This document shows positions 9,177-22,213 of a DNA stretch of 64,000 nt, piece by piece. A program made the position numbers and the translations under genes. This stretch comes from an uncultured Gilliamella sp. Lineage in GTDB: Bacteria; Pseudomonadota; Gammaproteobacteria; Enterobacterales; Orbaceae. The stretch covers positions 55,806-119,805 of the forward strand of contig CAMLPV010000008.1 in the NCBI GenBank assembly GCA_946482005.1, given 5' to 3'. Numbering within the stretch: the stretch's first letter is position 1; each line of letters begins with the position of its first letter. The notes beneath the pieces were generated by a model. That model was not told where the DNA came from. It searched no databases and saw nothing but the letters and a program-made list of their open reading frames with translations.

Positions 9177-12164
9177 TCAATAATTATTGTGGGATGGTGC
9201 TGCAAGTACTTCACGATTCCCATTATGGGCAGGAGGACTAATAATGCCTTCCGCTTCCATTTGTTCAACAATTCGGGCTGCTCTATTATAACCAATACGG
9301 AATTTTCGTTGTACGCTCGATATTGATGCTCTTTGTGTTTCAACGACAAAATCCACCACTTGGTCAAATAGTGGATCGAGTTCTTCCTGAAACATATCCG
9401 AACTACCATTTTCACCGTCATCGGTCGCTACGGTCACATTTTCAATATATTTTGGTGTACCGCGCGCTTTCCAATCTTGCACCACAGCGTGTACTTCTTC
9501 ATCACGGACAAATGCACCGTGAACACGAATTGGAATAGAACTATTCGGCGCTAAATAAAGCATATCACCCATACCAAGCAATGATTCCGCTCCCATCTGA
9601 TCTAAAATGGTGCGCGAATCAATTTTACTTGATACAGTAAAAGCAATACGGGTAGGAATGTTAGCTTTAATTAAACCCGTAATCACATCTACCGATGGTC
9701 GCTGGGTGGCTAATACCAAGTGGATACCTGCAGCTCTTGCTTTTTGTGCTAATCTAGCGATTAACTCTTCCACTTTTTTTCCAACCGCCATAATAAGATC
9801 AGCAAATTCATCGACCATAACGACAATGTAAGGCAGTTTTTCCAGCATTGGTCTGTCTAGATCCATACTGTCAGTGGGTTTCCAAAGTGGATCTGGGATT
9901 GGTTTACCCATATTTTCTGCTTCTTTAATTTTATCATTATAGCCTGCAATATTGCGTACACCAAACGCTGACATAAGGCGATAACGGCGTTCCATTTCAT
10001 TGACACACCAATTAAGTGCATTAGCTGCATCTTTCATATCAGTAACAACTTGGGTTAATAGATGTGGAATACCTTCATAAATGGATAACTCAAGCATTTT
10101 TGGATCTATCATGATAAATCTTACATCTTCAGGTTTTGATTTATATAAAATACTTAAGATCATCGCATTAACACCAACCGATTTACCTGACCCCGTAGTA
10201 CCTGCAACAAGTAGATGAGGCATTTTAGCTAAATCAGCAACCACAGATTGCCCAGAGATATCTTTACCAAGAACAACGGTAAGTGGTGATTGTGCATTTC
10301 TAAATTGAGGGCTATCAAGCACATCTCTAAAATAGACTGTTTGGCGATTTTTATTAGGTAACTCAATTCCCACATAAGGTTTACCCGGAATCACTTCCAC
10401 CACACGTACAGATGGCATGGATAATGAGCGAGCTAAATCGCGATCTAATGTTGAAATGCGTGCAGCTTTGATACCTGGTGCAAGTTCAATTTCAAAGCGA
10501 GTAATAACAGGTCCCGGTAAATAGTCAACGACTCTTGCTTTCACACGATAATCAGATAAACTTTTTTCTAAAAGATTGGCTGTTGCATTTAACGCTGAAT
10601 GATCAATTTCTATTCGCGTAGTAGGCGGTGCCGTCAGCAAATTTAACGATGGTAAAGGAGTTGTTGGTTTTGGCAAAGGTTTATCATTACGTCTTAATAA
10701 AGGATGAATTAAGCCATCTTCTTCGCTTTCTTCTTCAGTATTTTCATCGTTATCTTCATTAACCTGAACTTCACTTACCGGCTCTGCTTCAACAGCAAAA
10801 GTAGGAGATTGCGGTATTTCTTCAATCTGGTCAATCTCTTCTTCATTTAGATAGATATCATCAATAACAGGATTCGCTTTTTTTAGCGATTCAATATCGA
10901 CATCATAAGGTTGTTCTCTTTCAATGATTTTTTCTTTAAGTTCTTCATGCTCATTTTGATCATTAATTGTTGTTGAAAGATTAACTTTTGGTGGTGTTAT
11001 TTCACTGATAGGCTCAAACGGTGTTAACTCAACTTCTTGGGTTTGCTCTATTTTAGGCGCTTGATAGCCTGATGTGAATAAAGGTTTGCTCGGTGCATCA
11101 GAAATTGTATATTTATTTTCTTCCAAAGCTTGTACTTCTTCAGATTTATCTGATTGCATGTCAGATGATGTTTTTCGCTCATTCATATTTTTTATGATTA
11201 CTTCCATACGAGCTAAAATATCATTAGAGTCAGCCTCTTTTTTAGACTCATCACGAGTTACTTGATTGGTTGAATTGACTTGATCTGTCGTTGTTTTTTC
11301 AAGTTCTTGTAATAATTGTTCAGCCGTTTTGATGAGTTTCTCATCATCTTTAAGGTTGTTGGATTCGGCACGTTGTTCAGCTTTATCTGTATTGATATCA
11401 TGCTGTATTTTTTCTTCACTTGCTATGATTGATGTTGATTGAGCGGTATCTGTATTTACCGTCTCGTTATCAATAGGCATAGTTAATTTTGGTTCTTGTT
11501 CTTTGCCAACAACGGATGACGCTTTATCAGATTGTTGGTTGGTATTTATTATTTGGTTGGTTTTACGTGATAAAATTAACTTTGAGAATGGCGTAATGAG
11601 CCACATAACCAAAGCACCTAATTTTTCCATTAAGTAAAACCAAGATAATCCAGTTAATAAAGTGATGCAGGCAAGACTGGTAATTAATAATGCCAATGAA
11701 GTGGTTAGGGCATTCATTACCGGTAAAAGACTTTCAATTACAATTGCACCTAAATATCCTCCAGCATTGAATTGTTCTGCATCACGAATATTTAAAGCAA
11801 AGAAACCTGTGCTGCTGAAAATAAACGCTAAAATACCAATAATGCGAAATGACAAACTAAAGTAATTGATAGGAGCATTGGGGTTACGATAATAGTAGAC
11901 CACCATTTGTGAGCTAAAGAATATCGAGATAAAAGGGATACAAAAAGCAATAAAACCTAGGAATTGGAATAAAATATCTGAAACATAGGCGCCAATGATA
12001 CCACAATAATTACTGATTGGATTGTGCCATGCAGTACGAGACCATCCAGGATCAGATGGATTATAAGAATATAAGGATAAAAATAGACCAACAGATAATC
12101 CTATAATTGCCAGTAAAATGAATTGAGTGATTATCTGTTTTCTTGTTGTTTTTGACTTTTTCAA
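9177..12164 (-). CDS. ftsK: DNA translocase FtsK
   Basis: N-terminal TM domain, acidic linker, motor [16 protein letters not shown]-terminal gamma winged helix. Confidence 0.95.
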   Translation of the reverse strand: MKKSKTTRKQIITQFILLAIIGLSVGLFLSLYSYNPSDPGWSRTAWHNPISNYCGIIGAYVSDILFQFLGFIAFCIPFISIFFSSQMVVYYYRNPNAPINYFSLSFRIIGILAFIFSSTGFFALNIRDAEQFNAGGYLGAIVIESLLPVMNALTTSLALLITSLACITLLTGLSWFYLMEKLGALVMWLITPFSKLILSRKTNQIINTNQQSDKASSVVGKEQEPKLTMPIDNETVNTDTAQSTSIIASEEKIQHDINTDKAEQRAESNNLKDDEKLIKTAEQLLQELEKTTTDQVNSTNQVTRDESKKEADSNDILARMEVIIKNMNERKTSSDMQSDKSEEVQALEENKYTISDAPSKPLFTSGYQAPKIEQTQEVELTPFEPISEITPPKVNLSTTINDQNEHEELKEKIIEREQPYDVDIESLKKANPVIDDIYLNEEEIDQIEEIPQSPTFAVEAEPVSEVQVNEDNDENTEEESEEDGLIHPLLRRNDKPLPKPTTPLPSLNLLTAPPTTRIEIDHSALNATANLLEKSLSDYRVKARVVDYLPGPVITRFEIELAPGIKAARISTLDRDLARSLSMPSVRVVEVIPGKPYVGIELPNKNRQTVYFRDVLDSPQFRNAQSPLTVVLGKDISGQSVVADLAKMPHLLVAGTTGSGKSVGVNAMILSILYKSKPEDVRFIMIDPKMLELSIYEGIPHLLTQVVTDMKDAANALNWCVNEMERRYRLMSAFGVRNIAGYNDKIKEAENMGKPIPDPLWKPTDSMDLDRPMLEKLPYIVVMVDEFADLIMAVGKKVEELIARLAQKARAAGIHLVLATQRPSVDVITGLIKANIPTRIAFTVSSKIDSRTILDQMGAESLLGMGDMLYLAPNSSIPIRVHGAFVRDEEVHAVVQDWKARGTPKYIENVTVATDDGENGSSDMFQEELDPLFDQVVDFVVETQRASISSVQRKFRIGYNRAARIVEQMEAEGIISPPAHNGNREVLAAPSHNNY

Positions 12165-12270
12165 GTACGTACCTAAACAATTGCAACAGTTAAAATTGTT
12201 AGCATTTTATCATAAATTGCACCCTCTCACAGAGTGAATAAACCCTAAAGCATCATTATTCTTGTTGGTA

Positions 12271-12792
12271 TTAATCAATCGGTGATAGGATTTTGCTAAA
12301 TTTTTGTCCGTTTTGTACATAATTTAGAGCATTTTGTTTATTAGCAGCAATTTCAGCTTCAGTGAGTTTGCGAATAATTTTGGCTGGTGACCCCATAATT
12401 AAACATCCTTCTTCATAAGGTAATGAATGTGTCACTAATGAATTGGCGCCAACTAAACAATTTTTAGCAATTCTCGCATTATTTAAGATAGTACTTCCCA
12501 TACCGATTAAAACATTATCCTCAATGTGACAACTATGAAGAATAACGTTATGACCAATCGTTACATTTTCACCCACAATACAGGGTATATCGGTTTCAAT
12601 ATGCACTGTACAATTATCTTGCACATTGCTATTTTTGCCTATATAGATTGGTGCAATATCACCGCGTAAGACAGCATTAAACCAAATCGATACTCCTTGC
12701 TCTAAAATCACATTACCAATAATATCAGCCGATTTGGCAATAAAACAATGTTCATGAATTTGTGGACATAAATCCCCTAATCGATAGATCAT
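12271..12792 (-). CDS. Gamma carbonic anhydrase family protein (YrdA-like)
   Basis: Left-handed beta-helix hexapeptides; VQDNCTVHIETD, IGHNVILHSC. Confidence 0.8.
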   Translation of the reverse strand: MIYRLGDLCPQIHEHCFIAKSADIIGNVILEQGVSIWFNAVLRGDIAPIYIGKNSNVQDNCTVHIETDIPCIVGENVTIGHNVILHSCHIEDNVLIGMGSTILNNARIAKNCLVGANSLVTHSLPYEEGCLIMGSPAKIIRKLTEAEIAANKQNALNYVQNGQKFSKILSPID

Positions 12793-12794
12793 CG

Positions 12795-14039
12795 TTATTT
12801 CCTTTTAATATTTCTGATTTTTAAAAATAAACCGACTGCCAAAAAATTACATAAAACCATGGAGCCTGTCATTAGCCATTCAGAACTATTGTCTGAAACT
12901 GTCGTTACTGTTGTAAGATTTGAGACTAGGAATGATAGTGATATACCAACGGCTCCCGCTACTGCGAATCGAATTGTGCCAGCAAGCGAAGAGGCCGTTC
13001 CTGCGATATGCGGGTAAAAATCTAAAATAATAGCCATACTATTTCCGCCTATGGTTGACATACAGCCAATATATCCAGCAATGCAGATAACTAAATAGAT
13101 GAAACCTAAATTAAATAATGTCACGATCATAAGTCCAATTGCCATGACAAATTGGATAAAAAGACCTAACTGCATCATTTTAAATGAGCCTACATGTTTA
13201 ACCAAACGACTATTTAGGGTATTCATAAACACCATAACAACAATATTAAGTGCAAAGTAATAACCAAAATGTGTGGATGCAACACCATGCAGGTTCATGT
13301 AAACAAAAGGTCCCAAACTTAAAAATGAGAATAAACCTGCACCGGCAAAGGCGCCTATCATCATATACGCCAATACTTGTCCATGACGGAACAACGTAAT
13401 GAAATTACTCAAAATACGGGTAAAACTAAAATTAGATCGTTTTGCCTTTGATAATGTTTCTGGAATAAAGATGATAACTAAAGCTAGCCCTATTAGTGCC
13501 GTCAGACTGATAGTGTAAAAATTAGCCTGCCAATTAAACCAATATAGAATAAATCCACCAATGATCGGTGCAAGGAGTGGAGCAACATTGGATATTAGCA
13601 TGACAAATGACATCATTTTAGAAAATTCATCGCGATCACGATAAATATCTTTCATTAATGCATTAATTACTATTGATGTTGCAGCGGCAGCAATACCGTG
13701 AAAAAAGCGAGCGGTAATTAATTGATTAATATTCGATGCAATACCACAAATTAATGCGGCAACTATAAAAATAATTAGACCCGCAATTAAAACGTAACGC
13801 CGTCCGTAGCTATCAGTAATAGGGCCAAATAAAAGTTGTCCAAAAGAAAATCCTAATAAATAACAGCTAATAGTAAGTTGTACTGTTGCATCGGCTACAT
13901 TAAAATCTTGCGCAATGGTTGGCATGCTGGGTAGATACATATCTATGGATAACGGCATTAACATAGATAATAATCCAAGAATTAAAATCAGTTTTTTTTT
14001 GGAAATATTGATTCCTAACTGTAAATGTTGATCTTGCAC
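12795..14039 (-). CDS. Bcr/CflA family multidrug MFS transporter
   Basis: LSIDMYLPSMPTIAQDF, FGPITDSYGRR. Confidence 0.8.
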   Translation of the reverse strand: MQDQHLQLGINISKKKLILILGLLSMLMPLSIDMYLPSMPTIAQDFNVADATVQLTISCYLLGFSFGQLLFGPITDSYGRRYVLIAGLIIFIVAALICGIASNINQLITARFFHGIAAAATSIVINALMKDIYRDRDEFSKMMSFVMLISNVAPLLAPIIGGFILYWFNWQANFYTISLTALIGLALVIIFIPETLSKAKRSNFSFTRILSNFITLFRHGQVLAYMMIGAFAGAGLFSFLSLGPFVYMNLHGVASTHFGYYFALNIVVMVFMNTLNSRLVKHVGSFKMMQLGLFIQFVMAIGLMIVTLFNLGFIYLVICIAGYIGCMSTIGGNSMAIILDFYPHIAGTASSLAGTIRFAVAGAVGISLSFLVSNLTTVTTVSDNSSEWLMTGSMVLCNFLAVGLFLKIRNIKRK

Positions 14040-14184
14040 CTATTAAGTCCTGTACCTGTTTTAACCTGTAAGTTAATTAAAATGTTATTTAAAAAACGAT
14101 AACGTTACATGCAATTTTGTAAGAGATTTTGAAATATTAATTATCCGTTTAATACAGTAAAAATAGTTAAAGTTGTTAAATATC

Positions 14185-14880
14185 TTAATTCTGGTTAAAC
14201 GAATTGATTTCATCTTGGGTAAGGGGACGGTACTCACCTTCAGGAATATCGACCTTAATATTACCTATTTGTTTACGATGTAATGCAACCACATGATTAT
14301 CTACAGCTGCAAACATACGTTTAACTTGATGATATCGTCCTTCGCTAATGGTAAGCTCCGCATGGAAATCATCAATAATATTTAATTTAGCTGGTTTAGT
14401 TAGTGATTTCTCACTTTTTAATTGAATGCCATTGTTAAAAATTTCAATGAGATCTGCGGTTAATGGGCGTTCAACTGTCACCAAATAGATTTTTTCACAA
14501 TGATGTTTAGGAGAAGTAATGCGATGTGACCACTTACCATCATCAGTCAATAATACCAATCCGGTTGTATCAAGATCCAATCGACCCGCGGCATGAAGTT
14601 TTTCAGGCATAGGTTCATCAATAAAATAAAGAATTGTTGGATGATCAGGATCATCAGTTGAACACACATAACCTTGAGGCTTATTTAGCATAAAATAGCG
14701 GTTATTGGTCACAGGTGTAATCTCATAACCATCATATTCAACTATCTGTTCGGGTGACAATTGATAAGCACCTGATTTAATAATTTCACCGTCGACCGTG
14801 ACTTTTTTCGCTTTTAATTCTTTATTAACAATTGTTCGACTGATGCCGAGATGATGAGCAAGAAACTTATCTAATCGCAT
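14185..14880 (-). CDS. rsuA: 16S rRNA pseudouridine(516) synthase
   Basis: S4 domain [34 protein letters not shown]. Confidence 0.9.
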   Translation of the reverse strand: MRLDKFLAHHLGISRTIVNKELKAKKVTVDGEIIKSGAYQLSPEQIVEYDGYEITPVTNNRYFMLNKPQGYVCSTDDPDHPTILYFIDEPMPEKLHAAGRLDLDTTGLVLLTDDGKWSHRITSPKHHCEKIYLVTVERPLTADLIEIFNNGIQLKSEKSLTKPAKLNIIDDFHAELTISEGRYHQVKRMFAAVDNHVVALHRKQIGNIKVDIPEGEYRPLTQDEINSFNQN

Positions 14881-14900
14881 AAATTATGAATATTCCTGTA

Positions 14901-15632
14901 TTACTTTAAAGGGGTATAAATATCAAAACGGTGATTTTTCGTTTTAATTTCTGCTGTTGGTTTTTGGTTAGCTAAAAAAGGTGCGTAACTAGGACGTTTA
15001 ACCACCACTCTTTTGTTGGCTAACTGTCTTGCTGGCTCAAGTAAACTGTCTGAATCATCATCGCTGCCCACTAATTGTTGAAATATTCGCATCTCTTTTT
15101 TGACTAGTGCACTTTTGGTTCGATGAGGAAACATAGGATCAAGATAGACCACATCTGGTTTTTGAGTGTAAGTGCATAACCCATCAATACTTGAGTGATA
15201 AATCAGACGTAGATGTTGCTGTAACCAAGCACCCATATTTTCATCTAAATAAGCACGCTGTAGACCATCTTCTAACAGTGCAGCAACAACAGGATGACGT
15301 TCAAACATAGTAACATGACAACCAATAGCAGCAAGTACAAATGCGTCGCGACCCAGTCCAGCTGTGGCATCTACAACCGTTGGTAAATACTCACCTTTGA
15401 CGCCAACTGCTTTGGCAATAGCTTCACCTCGTCCTCCGCCAAATTGACGACGATGTGCCATAGCGCCAGATACAAAATTGACGCATATTGAGCCTAATTT
15501 GGGTTCGTCGTTTTTTTGTAATTCGAGTTGATTGTTTTGATTTACAAGAGTGAACGGCAGATCGGTATGCGTGGCCAACCACTGCTCAGCAAATAACTTT
15601 AGCTGAGCAGTATCTGTATTACTTAATTCCAT
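14901..15632 (-). CDS. rsmJ: 16S rRNA (guanine1516-N2)-methyltransferase
   Basis: [24 protein letters not shown]; likely start MELSNTD overlapping the prlC stop. Confidence 0.85.
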   Translation of the reverse strand: MELSNTDTAQLKLFAEQWLATHTDLPFTLVNQNNQLELQKNDEPKLGSICVNFVSGAMAHRRQFGGGRGEAIAKAVGVKGEYLPTVVDATAGLGRDAFVLAAIGCHVTMFERHPVVAALLEDGLQRAYLDENMGAWLQQHLRLIYHSSIDGLCTYTQKPDVVYLDPMFPHRTKSALVKKEMRIFQQLVGSDDDSDSLLEPARQLANKRVVVKRPSYAPFLANQKPTAEIKTKNHRFDIYTPLK

Positions 15633-17667
15633 AGTGACGAAGCAATGCCTCAAGTTGTGGTTCACGACCACGGAAATTTTTAAATAGCGTCATTGGTTCA
15701 TCGCTGCCACCTTGTGACAAGATATTGTCAAGAAAAGCATTACCCGTGTTAGTATTGAAGATACCTTCTTCTTCAAAACGTGAAAATGCATCAGCCGACA
15801 ATACTTCTGCCCATAAATAACTATAGTAACCAGCAGCATAACCACCTGCAAAAATATGACTGAAAGCGTGTGGGAATCGACCCCATTCAACCGTTGGAAC
15901 CACAGCTACTTGTTGTCGGACTTTTTTAAGTGTTTCTAAAATATCCGGATCTTTTTGACTGTGTAACGTAAAGTCAAACAAGCCAAACTCTAATTGACGT
16001 AAAATAAATAATGCTGCTTGATAGTTTTTAGCATCCAACATTTTATCTAGCATCTCTTTTGGTAATGGCTCACCAGTTTGATAATGTCCAGATATAAACG
16101 AAAGTGCTTCAGGCTCCCAGCACCAGTTTTCTAAAAATTGGCTTGGTAATTCTACCGCATCCCAAGGTACACCATTAATACCTGCAACACCCGGTACTTC
16201 AATTTCAGTTAACATGTGGTGTAAACCATGTCCAAATTCATGAAATAGGGTAGTGACTTCGTTATGGGTAAATAACGCAGGTTTATCACCAATAGGTCGG
16301 TTAAAATTACACGTTAAATAAGCAACTGGATTTTGTGTATGACCATCCGCAAAGTGCATACGACCAATACAATCATCCATCCAAGCTCCACCACGTTTAT
16401 GTTCGCGAGCATATAAATCAAGATAGAAGCTACCTTTTAATTCACCATTAGCAGTATACAGATCGTAGAATTTAACTTCAGGGTCCCAAACATCAACACC
16501 TTTGCGCTCTTTCGCGGTAATGCCAAAGATTCGATGTACGACTTCAAATAAACCGCTAATTACACGTTGCTCTGGGAAATATGGTCGTAACTCTTCATCA
16601 TTGATGGTGTAAAGGTGCTGTTTTTGTTTTTCGCTGTAATAAGCGATGTCCCATGGTTGTATATCACTGGCACCGAAAAATTCGTAAGCGTAACGTTTAA
16701 GTTCAGCAAGTTCTTTTTCGCCTTGTGGTTTGGCTTTAGAAGCTAGGTCGGTAAGAAATTCCATTACTTGCGTGGTAGATTTTGCCATTTTGGTCGCAAG
16801 TGATTGATCTGCATAGGTCTTAAATCCTAATAATTGAGCAAGCTCATCGCGTAATGTCAAAATTTCTTGAATGATTTTAGTATTATCCCATTTGCCAGCA
16901 TTTGGACCTTGGTCAGATGCTCGGGTATTATAAGCTTGATAGAGTTCAAATCGTAGATCACGGTTATCACAATAGGTCATCACGGGAAGATAACTTGGGA
17001 TATCTAAAGTAAGTAACCAGCCTTCTTCACCTTTAGCTTTAGCCTGTTCTTGGGCTGCGACAAGGGCACTTTCAGGTAGACCCGATAAGGCTTTAACATC
17101 CGTAATTAATTTTGACCATCCCATAGTTGCATCTAATACATTATTGCTATAGGTTGATGATAATTCTGATAGTTTCGCAACAATTTCACCATAACGTTTT
17201 TGTTTTTCATCTGGCAGCCCAATGCCTGATAATTCAAAATCACGTAGGGCATTATTAATAACTTTTTTCTGAGCTTTGGTTAGTTTGGCGTATTGTTCAC
17301 TTTCTTTAAGTTGTTTATATGCCTGATATAAAGGTTTATGTTGACCAACCCAAGTGCTGAATTCAGAAAGAAGTGGTAAACATGCTTCATAAGCTTCGCG
17401 TAATTCAGGGCTATTTTTGACCGAGTTTAGATGACTAACAGGTGACCATGCACGACTAAATTTTTCATCCACTTCATCAATTGGTTGAATTAAATTTTCC
17501 CAAGTATATTGGCTGTTTTGTTTTAATACTGTTTCGATCGTATTTCGGCTGTTTTTTAATGTTTCTTGTATGGCTGGTAAAACATGTTCTGGCCTAATCT
17601 TCGAAAATAGGGGTAATGGTGCATTTGTTAATAATGGGTTAGTCATGTTGCGATACCTTATGTACAT
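15619..17667 (-). CDS. prlC: Oligopeptidase A (M3)
   Basis: [11 protein letters not shown] zinc site; [26 protein letters not shown]. Confidence 0.9.
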   Translation of the reverse strand: MYIRYRNMTNPLLTNAPLPLFSKIRPEHVLPAIQETLKNSRNTIETVLKQNSQYTWENLIQPIDEVDEKFSRAWSPVSHLNSVKNSPELREAYEACLPLLSEFSTWVGQHKPLYQAYKQLKESEQYAKLTKAQKKVINNALRDFELSGIGLPDEKQKRYGEIVAKLSELSSTYSNNVLDATMGWSKLITDVKALSGLPESALVAAQEQAKAKGEEGWLLTLDIPSYLPVMTYCDNRDLRFELYQAYNTRASDQGPNAGKWDNTKIIQEILTLRDELAQLLGFKTYADQSLATKMAKSTTQVMEFLTDLASKAKPQGEKELAELKRYAYEFFGASDIQPWDIAYYSEKQKQHLYTINDEELRPYFPEQRVISGLFEVVHRIFGITAKERKGVDVWDPEVKFYDLYTANGELKGSFYLDLYAREHKRGGAWMDDCIGRMHFADGHTQNPVAYLTCNFNRPIGDKPALFTHNEVTTLFHEFGHGLHHMLTEIEVPGVAGINGVPWDAVELPSQFLENWCWEPEALSFISGHYQTGEPLPKEMLDKMLDAKNYQAALFILRQLEFGLFDFTLHSQKDPDILETLKKVRQQVAVVPTVEWGRFPHAFSHIFAGGYAAGYYSYLWAEVLSADAFSRFEEEGIFNTNTGNAFLDNILSQGGSDEPMTLFKNFRGREPQLEALLRHYGIK

Positions 17668-17738
17668 TGATATTTTCTATTAATAGAAAATAATATTGAG
17701 GCAAAAAATGTTTATTCAAGGGTTAATAAGAATCATTC

Positions 17739-17996
17739 TTATAATCCTATTAGTTTGCGCTCACGTTGCCATTCAGTGGGAGTATAAGTTTTTATGGATA
17801 GCGCATGGATACGATTATCATTAATAAATTCTGCTAAAGGGGCGTAAATAGCTTGTTGTTTTTTTACACGGCTAAGATCGGTAAATAATTCTCCGACAGC
17901 AATAACTTGAAAATGACTTCCATCATCAGTCATTACATGAATATCGTCAAGTTCAAGTGAATTTCTTAATTTATTTATAATTTCTTGTTTATCCAT
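17739..17996 (-). CDS. ibaG: BolA family protein IbaG
   Basis: BolA fold; position next to mla operon. Confidence 0.75.
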   Translation of the reverse strand: MDKQEIINKLRNSLELDDIHVMTDDGSHFQVIAVGELFTDLSRVKKQQAIYAPLAEFINDNRIHALSIKTYTPTEWQRERKLIGL

Positions 17997-18089
17997 TAGT
18001 TATACTCATCATTAATATAAATTATACGTTTTAATTTTTGTAAAAAAGTTTCAGGTTATGGGGGTGTTTCAGTATAAAAATCCAATATA

Positions 18090-18362
18090 TTAATCATCTA
18101 TGACATGTTGTAAATCATATAAAGTGATTAATGTTTGTAATTGTGGATTAATATTTTTTAGTTTTACACAATATTTAATACAAAAATAGACTAAAGTCGC
18201 GAGTCCTGAAGAATCAACTCGAGTGAGCTCACCTAAATTAATGTATTTAACACCATTTAATATAGAGCTTTGCGTTGTCCATAAATCATTTAAAGAGTGA
18301 ACATCAAGTTCACCCTGTAAGTACAATACATCTTGTTGTTTATCTGTTTTGATTCGCGACAT
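18090..18362 (-). CDS. mlaB: STAS-domain lipid asymmetry protein MlaB
   Basis: STAS-like VDSSGLATLVYF; operon position. Confidence 0.75.
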   Translation of the reverse strand: MSRIKTDKQQDVLYLQGELDVHSLNDLWTTQSSILNGVKYINLGELTRVDSSGLATLVYFCIKYCVKLKNINPQLQTLITLYDLQHVIDD

Positions 18363-18377
18363 TATAAAATAGCCTTT

Positions 18378-19010
18378 TTATTTAGCGTTAGGATCAATAT
18401 TGCGATTTGATAGATCATTTAATTGTTTGGTTAATTCATCAATACCTTTTTGGCGCAGAACAGTTGCCCATTCGTTTTGTTTAGTGGTAACCATGCTTAC
18501 CCCTTCCGCAGTTAGGTCATAGGCTTTCCATTCACCTGTTACAGTATTTTTTCGCCATTGGAAATCGATACGAATAGGTTGTTGATTTTTGTCTGGCTGA
18601 TTTAATAATATGCGGATTGAAACAAGTGATTTATCACCTAAATCTTTTGATTTTTCAACTTGATAAGTTTGTCCGTTGTACATTGAAAGTGCTTGAGCAA
18701 ATGCTTGTACTAAATAGTTTTCAAATGCCTTGAAATAAGCTGTACGCTGTGCATCAGTCGCTGATTTATATGCATTACCTAAGATTAATGCTCCTGCATA
18801 TTTAACTTGTACGTAAGGCAGTAAATCCGTTCTTACAATATCTTTAAGTTTGTTCGGATTGGATTTAAGAGTTGAAGACTCTGCTTTCATCGTGTTAAAA
18901 ATTTTGTCAGCTGCAACTTGCATATCTTGATATGGATCGTTTGCAAATGCTGTAGCACTTATCATTAAAGTAAGTACTAAAAAAAAGGTTTGTTTAAATT
19001 TGGTTAACAT
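18378..19010 (-). CDS. mlaC: Phospholipid-binding protein MlaC
   Basis: Signal peptide; MlaC/Ttg2D-like; operon order. Confidence 0.85.
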   Translation of the reverse strand: MLTKFKQTFFLVLTLMISATAFANDPYQDMQVAADKIFNTMKAESSTLKSNPNKLKDIVRTDLLPYVQVKYAGALILGNAYKSATDAQRTAYFKAFENYLVQAFAQALSMYNGQTYQVEKSKDLGDKSLVSIRILLNQPDKNQQPIRIDFQWRKNTVTGEWKAYDLTAEGVSMVTTKQNEWATVLRQKGIDELTKQLNDLSNRNIDPNAK

Positions 19011-19012
19011 AG

Positions 19013-19615
19013 TTACTCCTTACTGTCATTAGTATCTTGTTTTTTGTCTTTATCTGATGATCCACCCGCACTATATAAAAATTGTCCAATTAAATCTTCA
19101 ATAACCACTGCTGGTTTTGTGTTATATATAATAGAACCATCTTTAAGATAAGGATGATTATCTTCTTGATTTTGACTATCCGTATTTGATGAAGATGTCG
19201 GTGCATCTAAAGCATCAATATCATGTTCTGTGCTTTGATCTAATCCAAAATTGATATCAATAAATTGTTCACCTAATAAACCTGATGTTTTAATTGAAAG
19301 TGAACTTAATTTTGGAATTTTATTATATTGAGTATCTAAATCCATAGTTACCCATGGTTTATAATCTTCATTGTTCGTGGTTTTTAAGCTAATATTACTG
19401 ACACGACCAATAACAACCCCACCAATTTTAATTGGTGAGCGTACTTTCAAACCACCAATATTATCAAATTGCGCATAGACTCGATAAGAGTTATGACTAA
19501 CAAAAGATGTTGGGTCAGTTACTCTAAAGCATAAAAATAGCACTGAGACAATAACCAGCACCATAAATAATCCTACTGTAATTTCTACTTTACGACTCAT
19601 GTTTAATGACCTCAA
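19013..19615 (-). CDS. mlaD: MCE protein MlaD
   Basis: MCE domain [26 protein letters not shown]. Confidence 0.9.
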   Translation of the reverse strand: MRSLNMSRKVEITVGLFMVLVIVSVLFLCFRVTDPTSFVSHNSYRVYAQFDNIGGLKVRSPIKIGGVVIGRVSNISLKTTNNEDYKPWVTMDLDTQYNKIPKLSSLSIKTSGLLGEQFIDINFGLDQSTEHDIDALDAPTSSSNTDSQNQEDNHPYLKDGSIIYNTKPAVVIEDLIGQFLYSAGGSSDKDKKQDTNDSKE

Positions 19616-20391
19616 TTACTAAACATTAATGCGGTTAAAATAAAATCTAACCCCAAAATAACTAATGATGAATAAACAACTGTATTAGTTGTTGCCCGAC
19701 TAATTCCTTCTGATGTTGGTACACAATCGTATCCATTAAAAAGTGCAATCCAAGTACTGGCAATAGCAAATGCAAAACTTTTAACAAAACAGTTACCTAA
19801 ATCATGCCACCAATCGACATTACTTTGGATGGATGACCAAAAGAACCCTGCGTCAATCCCTTTCCAATCTACACCAACTAATACGCCACCGATGATTCCG
19901 ACCGCAACAAAAATCGCTGTTAAAAATGGCATGCTAAAAAATCCTGCCCAGAACCGTGGAGCTATAATGCGGCGTAAGGGATCAACGGCCATCATTTCCA
20001 TACTTGATAGCTGTTCGGTAGCTTTCATAAGACCGATTTCAGCTGTTAAGGCAGAGCCTGCACGACCAGCAAACAGTAATCCAGCAACAACAGGTCCTAG
20101 CTCTCGTAACAATGCAAGTGCAACCAACATCCCTAAACTGGCTTCAGCCCCAAATGTTGTTAAAATAAAGTAGCCTTGTAGTGCTAGTACCATGCCGATA
20201 AACAGACCTGACACGATAATAATGGATAATGATTGTACACCAACAAAGTAGAATTGTTTGACCAGTAATGGGAATTGTTTTTTAAATTGTGGTTGACCAA
20301 TCAATGCACCAAATAGCATCATTCCTGAACGCCCGATCATGGCGATCACATTAATAAACCATTGCCCCATTTTTGCGAGTAAATTCAACAT
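19612..20391 (-). CDS. mlaE: ABC permease MlaE
   Basis: [26 protein letters not shown]. Confidence 0.9.
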   Translation of the reverse strand: MLNLLAKMGQWFINVIAMIGRSGMMLFGALIGQPQFKKQFPLLVKQFYFVGVQSLSIIIVSGLFIGMVLALQGYFILTTFGAEASLGMLVALALLRELGPVVAGLLFAGRAGSALTAEIGLMKATEQLSSMEMMAVDPLRRIIAPRFWAGFFSMPFLTAIFVAVGIIGGVLVGVDWKGIDAGFFWSSIQSNVDWWHDLGNCFVKSFAFAIASTWIALFNGYDCVPTSEGISRATTNTVVYSSLVILGLDFILTALMFSN

Positions 20392-21206
20392 TATTTTATA
20401 CCTCTGCTTAGGTCCAATTTGTAATCATTAGCAGGATAATGAAAAGGTACTGGTCCATCTGCAAGTCCTTCCAAGAATTGTTTAACTCGTAAATCATCAT
20501 TGTCACGTAGTTGCTCTGAAGTACCACCAGCGATAATATGCTGTTCTGCTACAATGTAGGCGTAATCAGCAATACTCAACACTTCGCTTACATCATGACT
20601 AACCACAATGCATGTTAATCCTAATGATTGATTAATTTCAGAAATAAGCTTAACAATTACGCCCATTGAAATTGGATCTTGCCCAGCAAAAGGTTCGTCA
20701 AACATGATTAAATCAGGATCAAGCGCAATTGCTCTTGCTAATGCTGCTCGCCTAGCCATCCCACCAGATAATTCTGATGGCATCATATTTGCTGCACCGC
20801 GAAGTCCTACAGATTGTAACTTCATCAATACCAAGTTATGTAATACTGGTTCAGGTAATTTAAGGTGTTCGCGTAGAGGATAAGCGACATTATCAAATAC
20901 AGATAGGTCAGTAAATAATGCACCTGATTGGAATAGCATACTCATGCGCTTACGTACTTCATATAGTCTTGAGCGAGACATGCTTGGTATGTCTTCACCA
21001 TCAAATAAAATTTGTCCTGTTTGTGGTTTTAATTGCCCACCAATCAGTCTTAATAGTGTAGTTTTACCAATTCCAGAAGGCCCCATAATAGCGGTTATCT
21101 TGCCTTTTTGAACAGTCAAACTCATATTTTTATAAATAGGCCGAGTTCCACGATAGAAAGACATATCGTGTATTTCGACCAAATTTTGCTGTAATGCGTC
21201 AGTCAC
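20391..21206 (-). CDS. mlaF: ABC ATPase MlaF
   Basis: Walker [19 protein letters not shown] signature. Confidence 0.9.
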   Translation of the reverse strand: MTDALQQNLVEIHDMSFYRGTRPIYKNMSLTVQKGKITAIMGPSGIGKTTLLRLIGGQLKPQTGQILFDGEDIPSMSRSRLYEVRKRMSMLFQSGALFTDLSVFDNVAYPLREHLKLPEPVLHNLVLMKLQSVGLRGAANMMPSELSGGMARRAALARAIALDPDLIMFDEPFAGQDPISMGVIVKLISEINQSLGLTCIVVSHDVSEVLSIADYAYIVAEQHIIAGGTSEQLRDNDDLRVKQFLEGLADGPVPFHYPANDYKLDLSRGIK

Positions 21207-21505
21207 AATGATTTCCTACACTACCAGAATTAAAATTTCGCCTATTTTACTTGATATTTATTAATAATGAAATCTATTAAACATATTATCAATGAGTCTG
21301 TGTTTACTAATTTAAACCTGTTATAACGAACTTATTCGTGTGTTTTATACTCAAACGTATAGTTAACCTCAAACTTTTTTACATTCATTGCTGTTTATTA
21401 ATCTGCAATAAAGTCGTATTTAAACTCAGGTGATAGAACTTAAGTAATAAAGATGTTTAATAAATATAGGTAATAAAGAGAGTAATTTACTCTCTATATT
21501 ATCCC

Positions 21506-22213
21506 TTAGTTAAGCAATTCATGCCGTGCCTTGCGGGCTAAATAGTTACCCGTACTTTGTACAAATTGAATGACAATAACCAAAATAAACACACAGATGT
21601 AAGTTACCGTTGTGTCAAAACGTTGATAACCATATGAAATAGCTAAATCGCCAATACCACCTGCACCAATAGCACCTGCCATGGCGGTCGCTCCAATTAA
21701 ACCAATTGTGGCGGTTGTAAGCGTTAAAAGTAATGAGCTAAAAGCTTCTGGTAACATAAAATGCCAAATTATTTGAATTGGCGTTGCGCCCATAGCTTCA
21801 GCAGCTTCTATAATACCGCTTTTTACGTCTAATAACGAGTTTTCCACTAATCGAGCTATGTAAGGAGCCACATAAAAAGTGAGTGGAACAATTGCTGCTG
21901 TAGTACCAATTGAGCTGCCGACAATAAACTTTGTTAAAGGCAAAATTGCCACAAGTAAAATAATGAATGGCAATGAACGCACTAAATTAATGATTGGGTT
22001 GATAATGCGATAGACTCGTCTATTTTCAAGTAGCCCAGAGGGGCGAGTGGTTACTAAACAGATACCCAGCGGAATGCCAATCAGAGAGCCCAATATTAAA
22101 GAAAAAACAACCATAATCAAGGTTTCGTAAGATGCGTGTATAAACTGATCAGAGGTGACAGTAGTGGCAAAATTCGTACTTAAATAACTAAGTATATTAT
22201 CAAATATTTGCAT
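21506..22213 (-). CDS. metI: Methionine ABC transporter permease
   Basis: MetI-like permease, follows MetN. Confidence 0.8.
   Translation of the reverse strand: MQIFDNILSYLSTNFATTVTSDQFIHASYETLIMVVFSLILGSLIGIPLGICLVTTRPSGLLENRRVYRIINPIINLVRSLPFIILLVAILPLTKFIVGSSIGTTAAIVPLTFYVAPYIARLVENSLLDVKSGIIEAAEAMGATPIQIIWHFMLPEAFSSLLLTLTTATIGLIGATAMAGAIGAGGIGDLAISYGYQRFDTTVTYICVFILVIVIQFVQSTGNYLARKARHELLN

Noticed and set aside
9607-9831. Many 60-115 aa ORFs antisense to housekeeping genes (e.g. 9607, 19829, 26707, 35134)
   Set aside because: Shadow ORFs inside well-supported genes with no family resemblance
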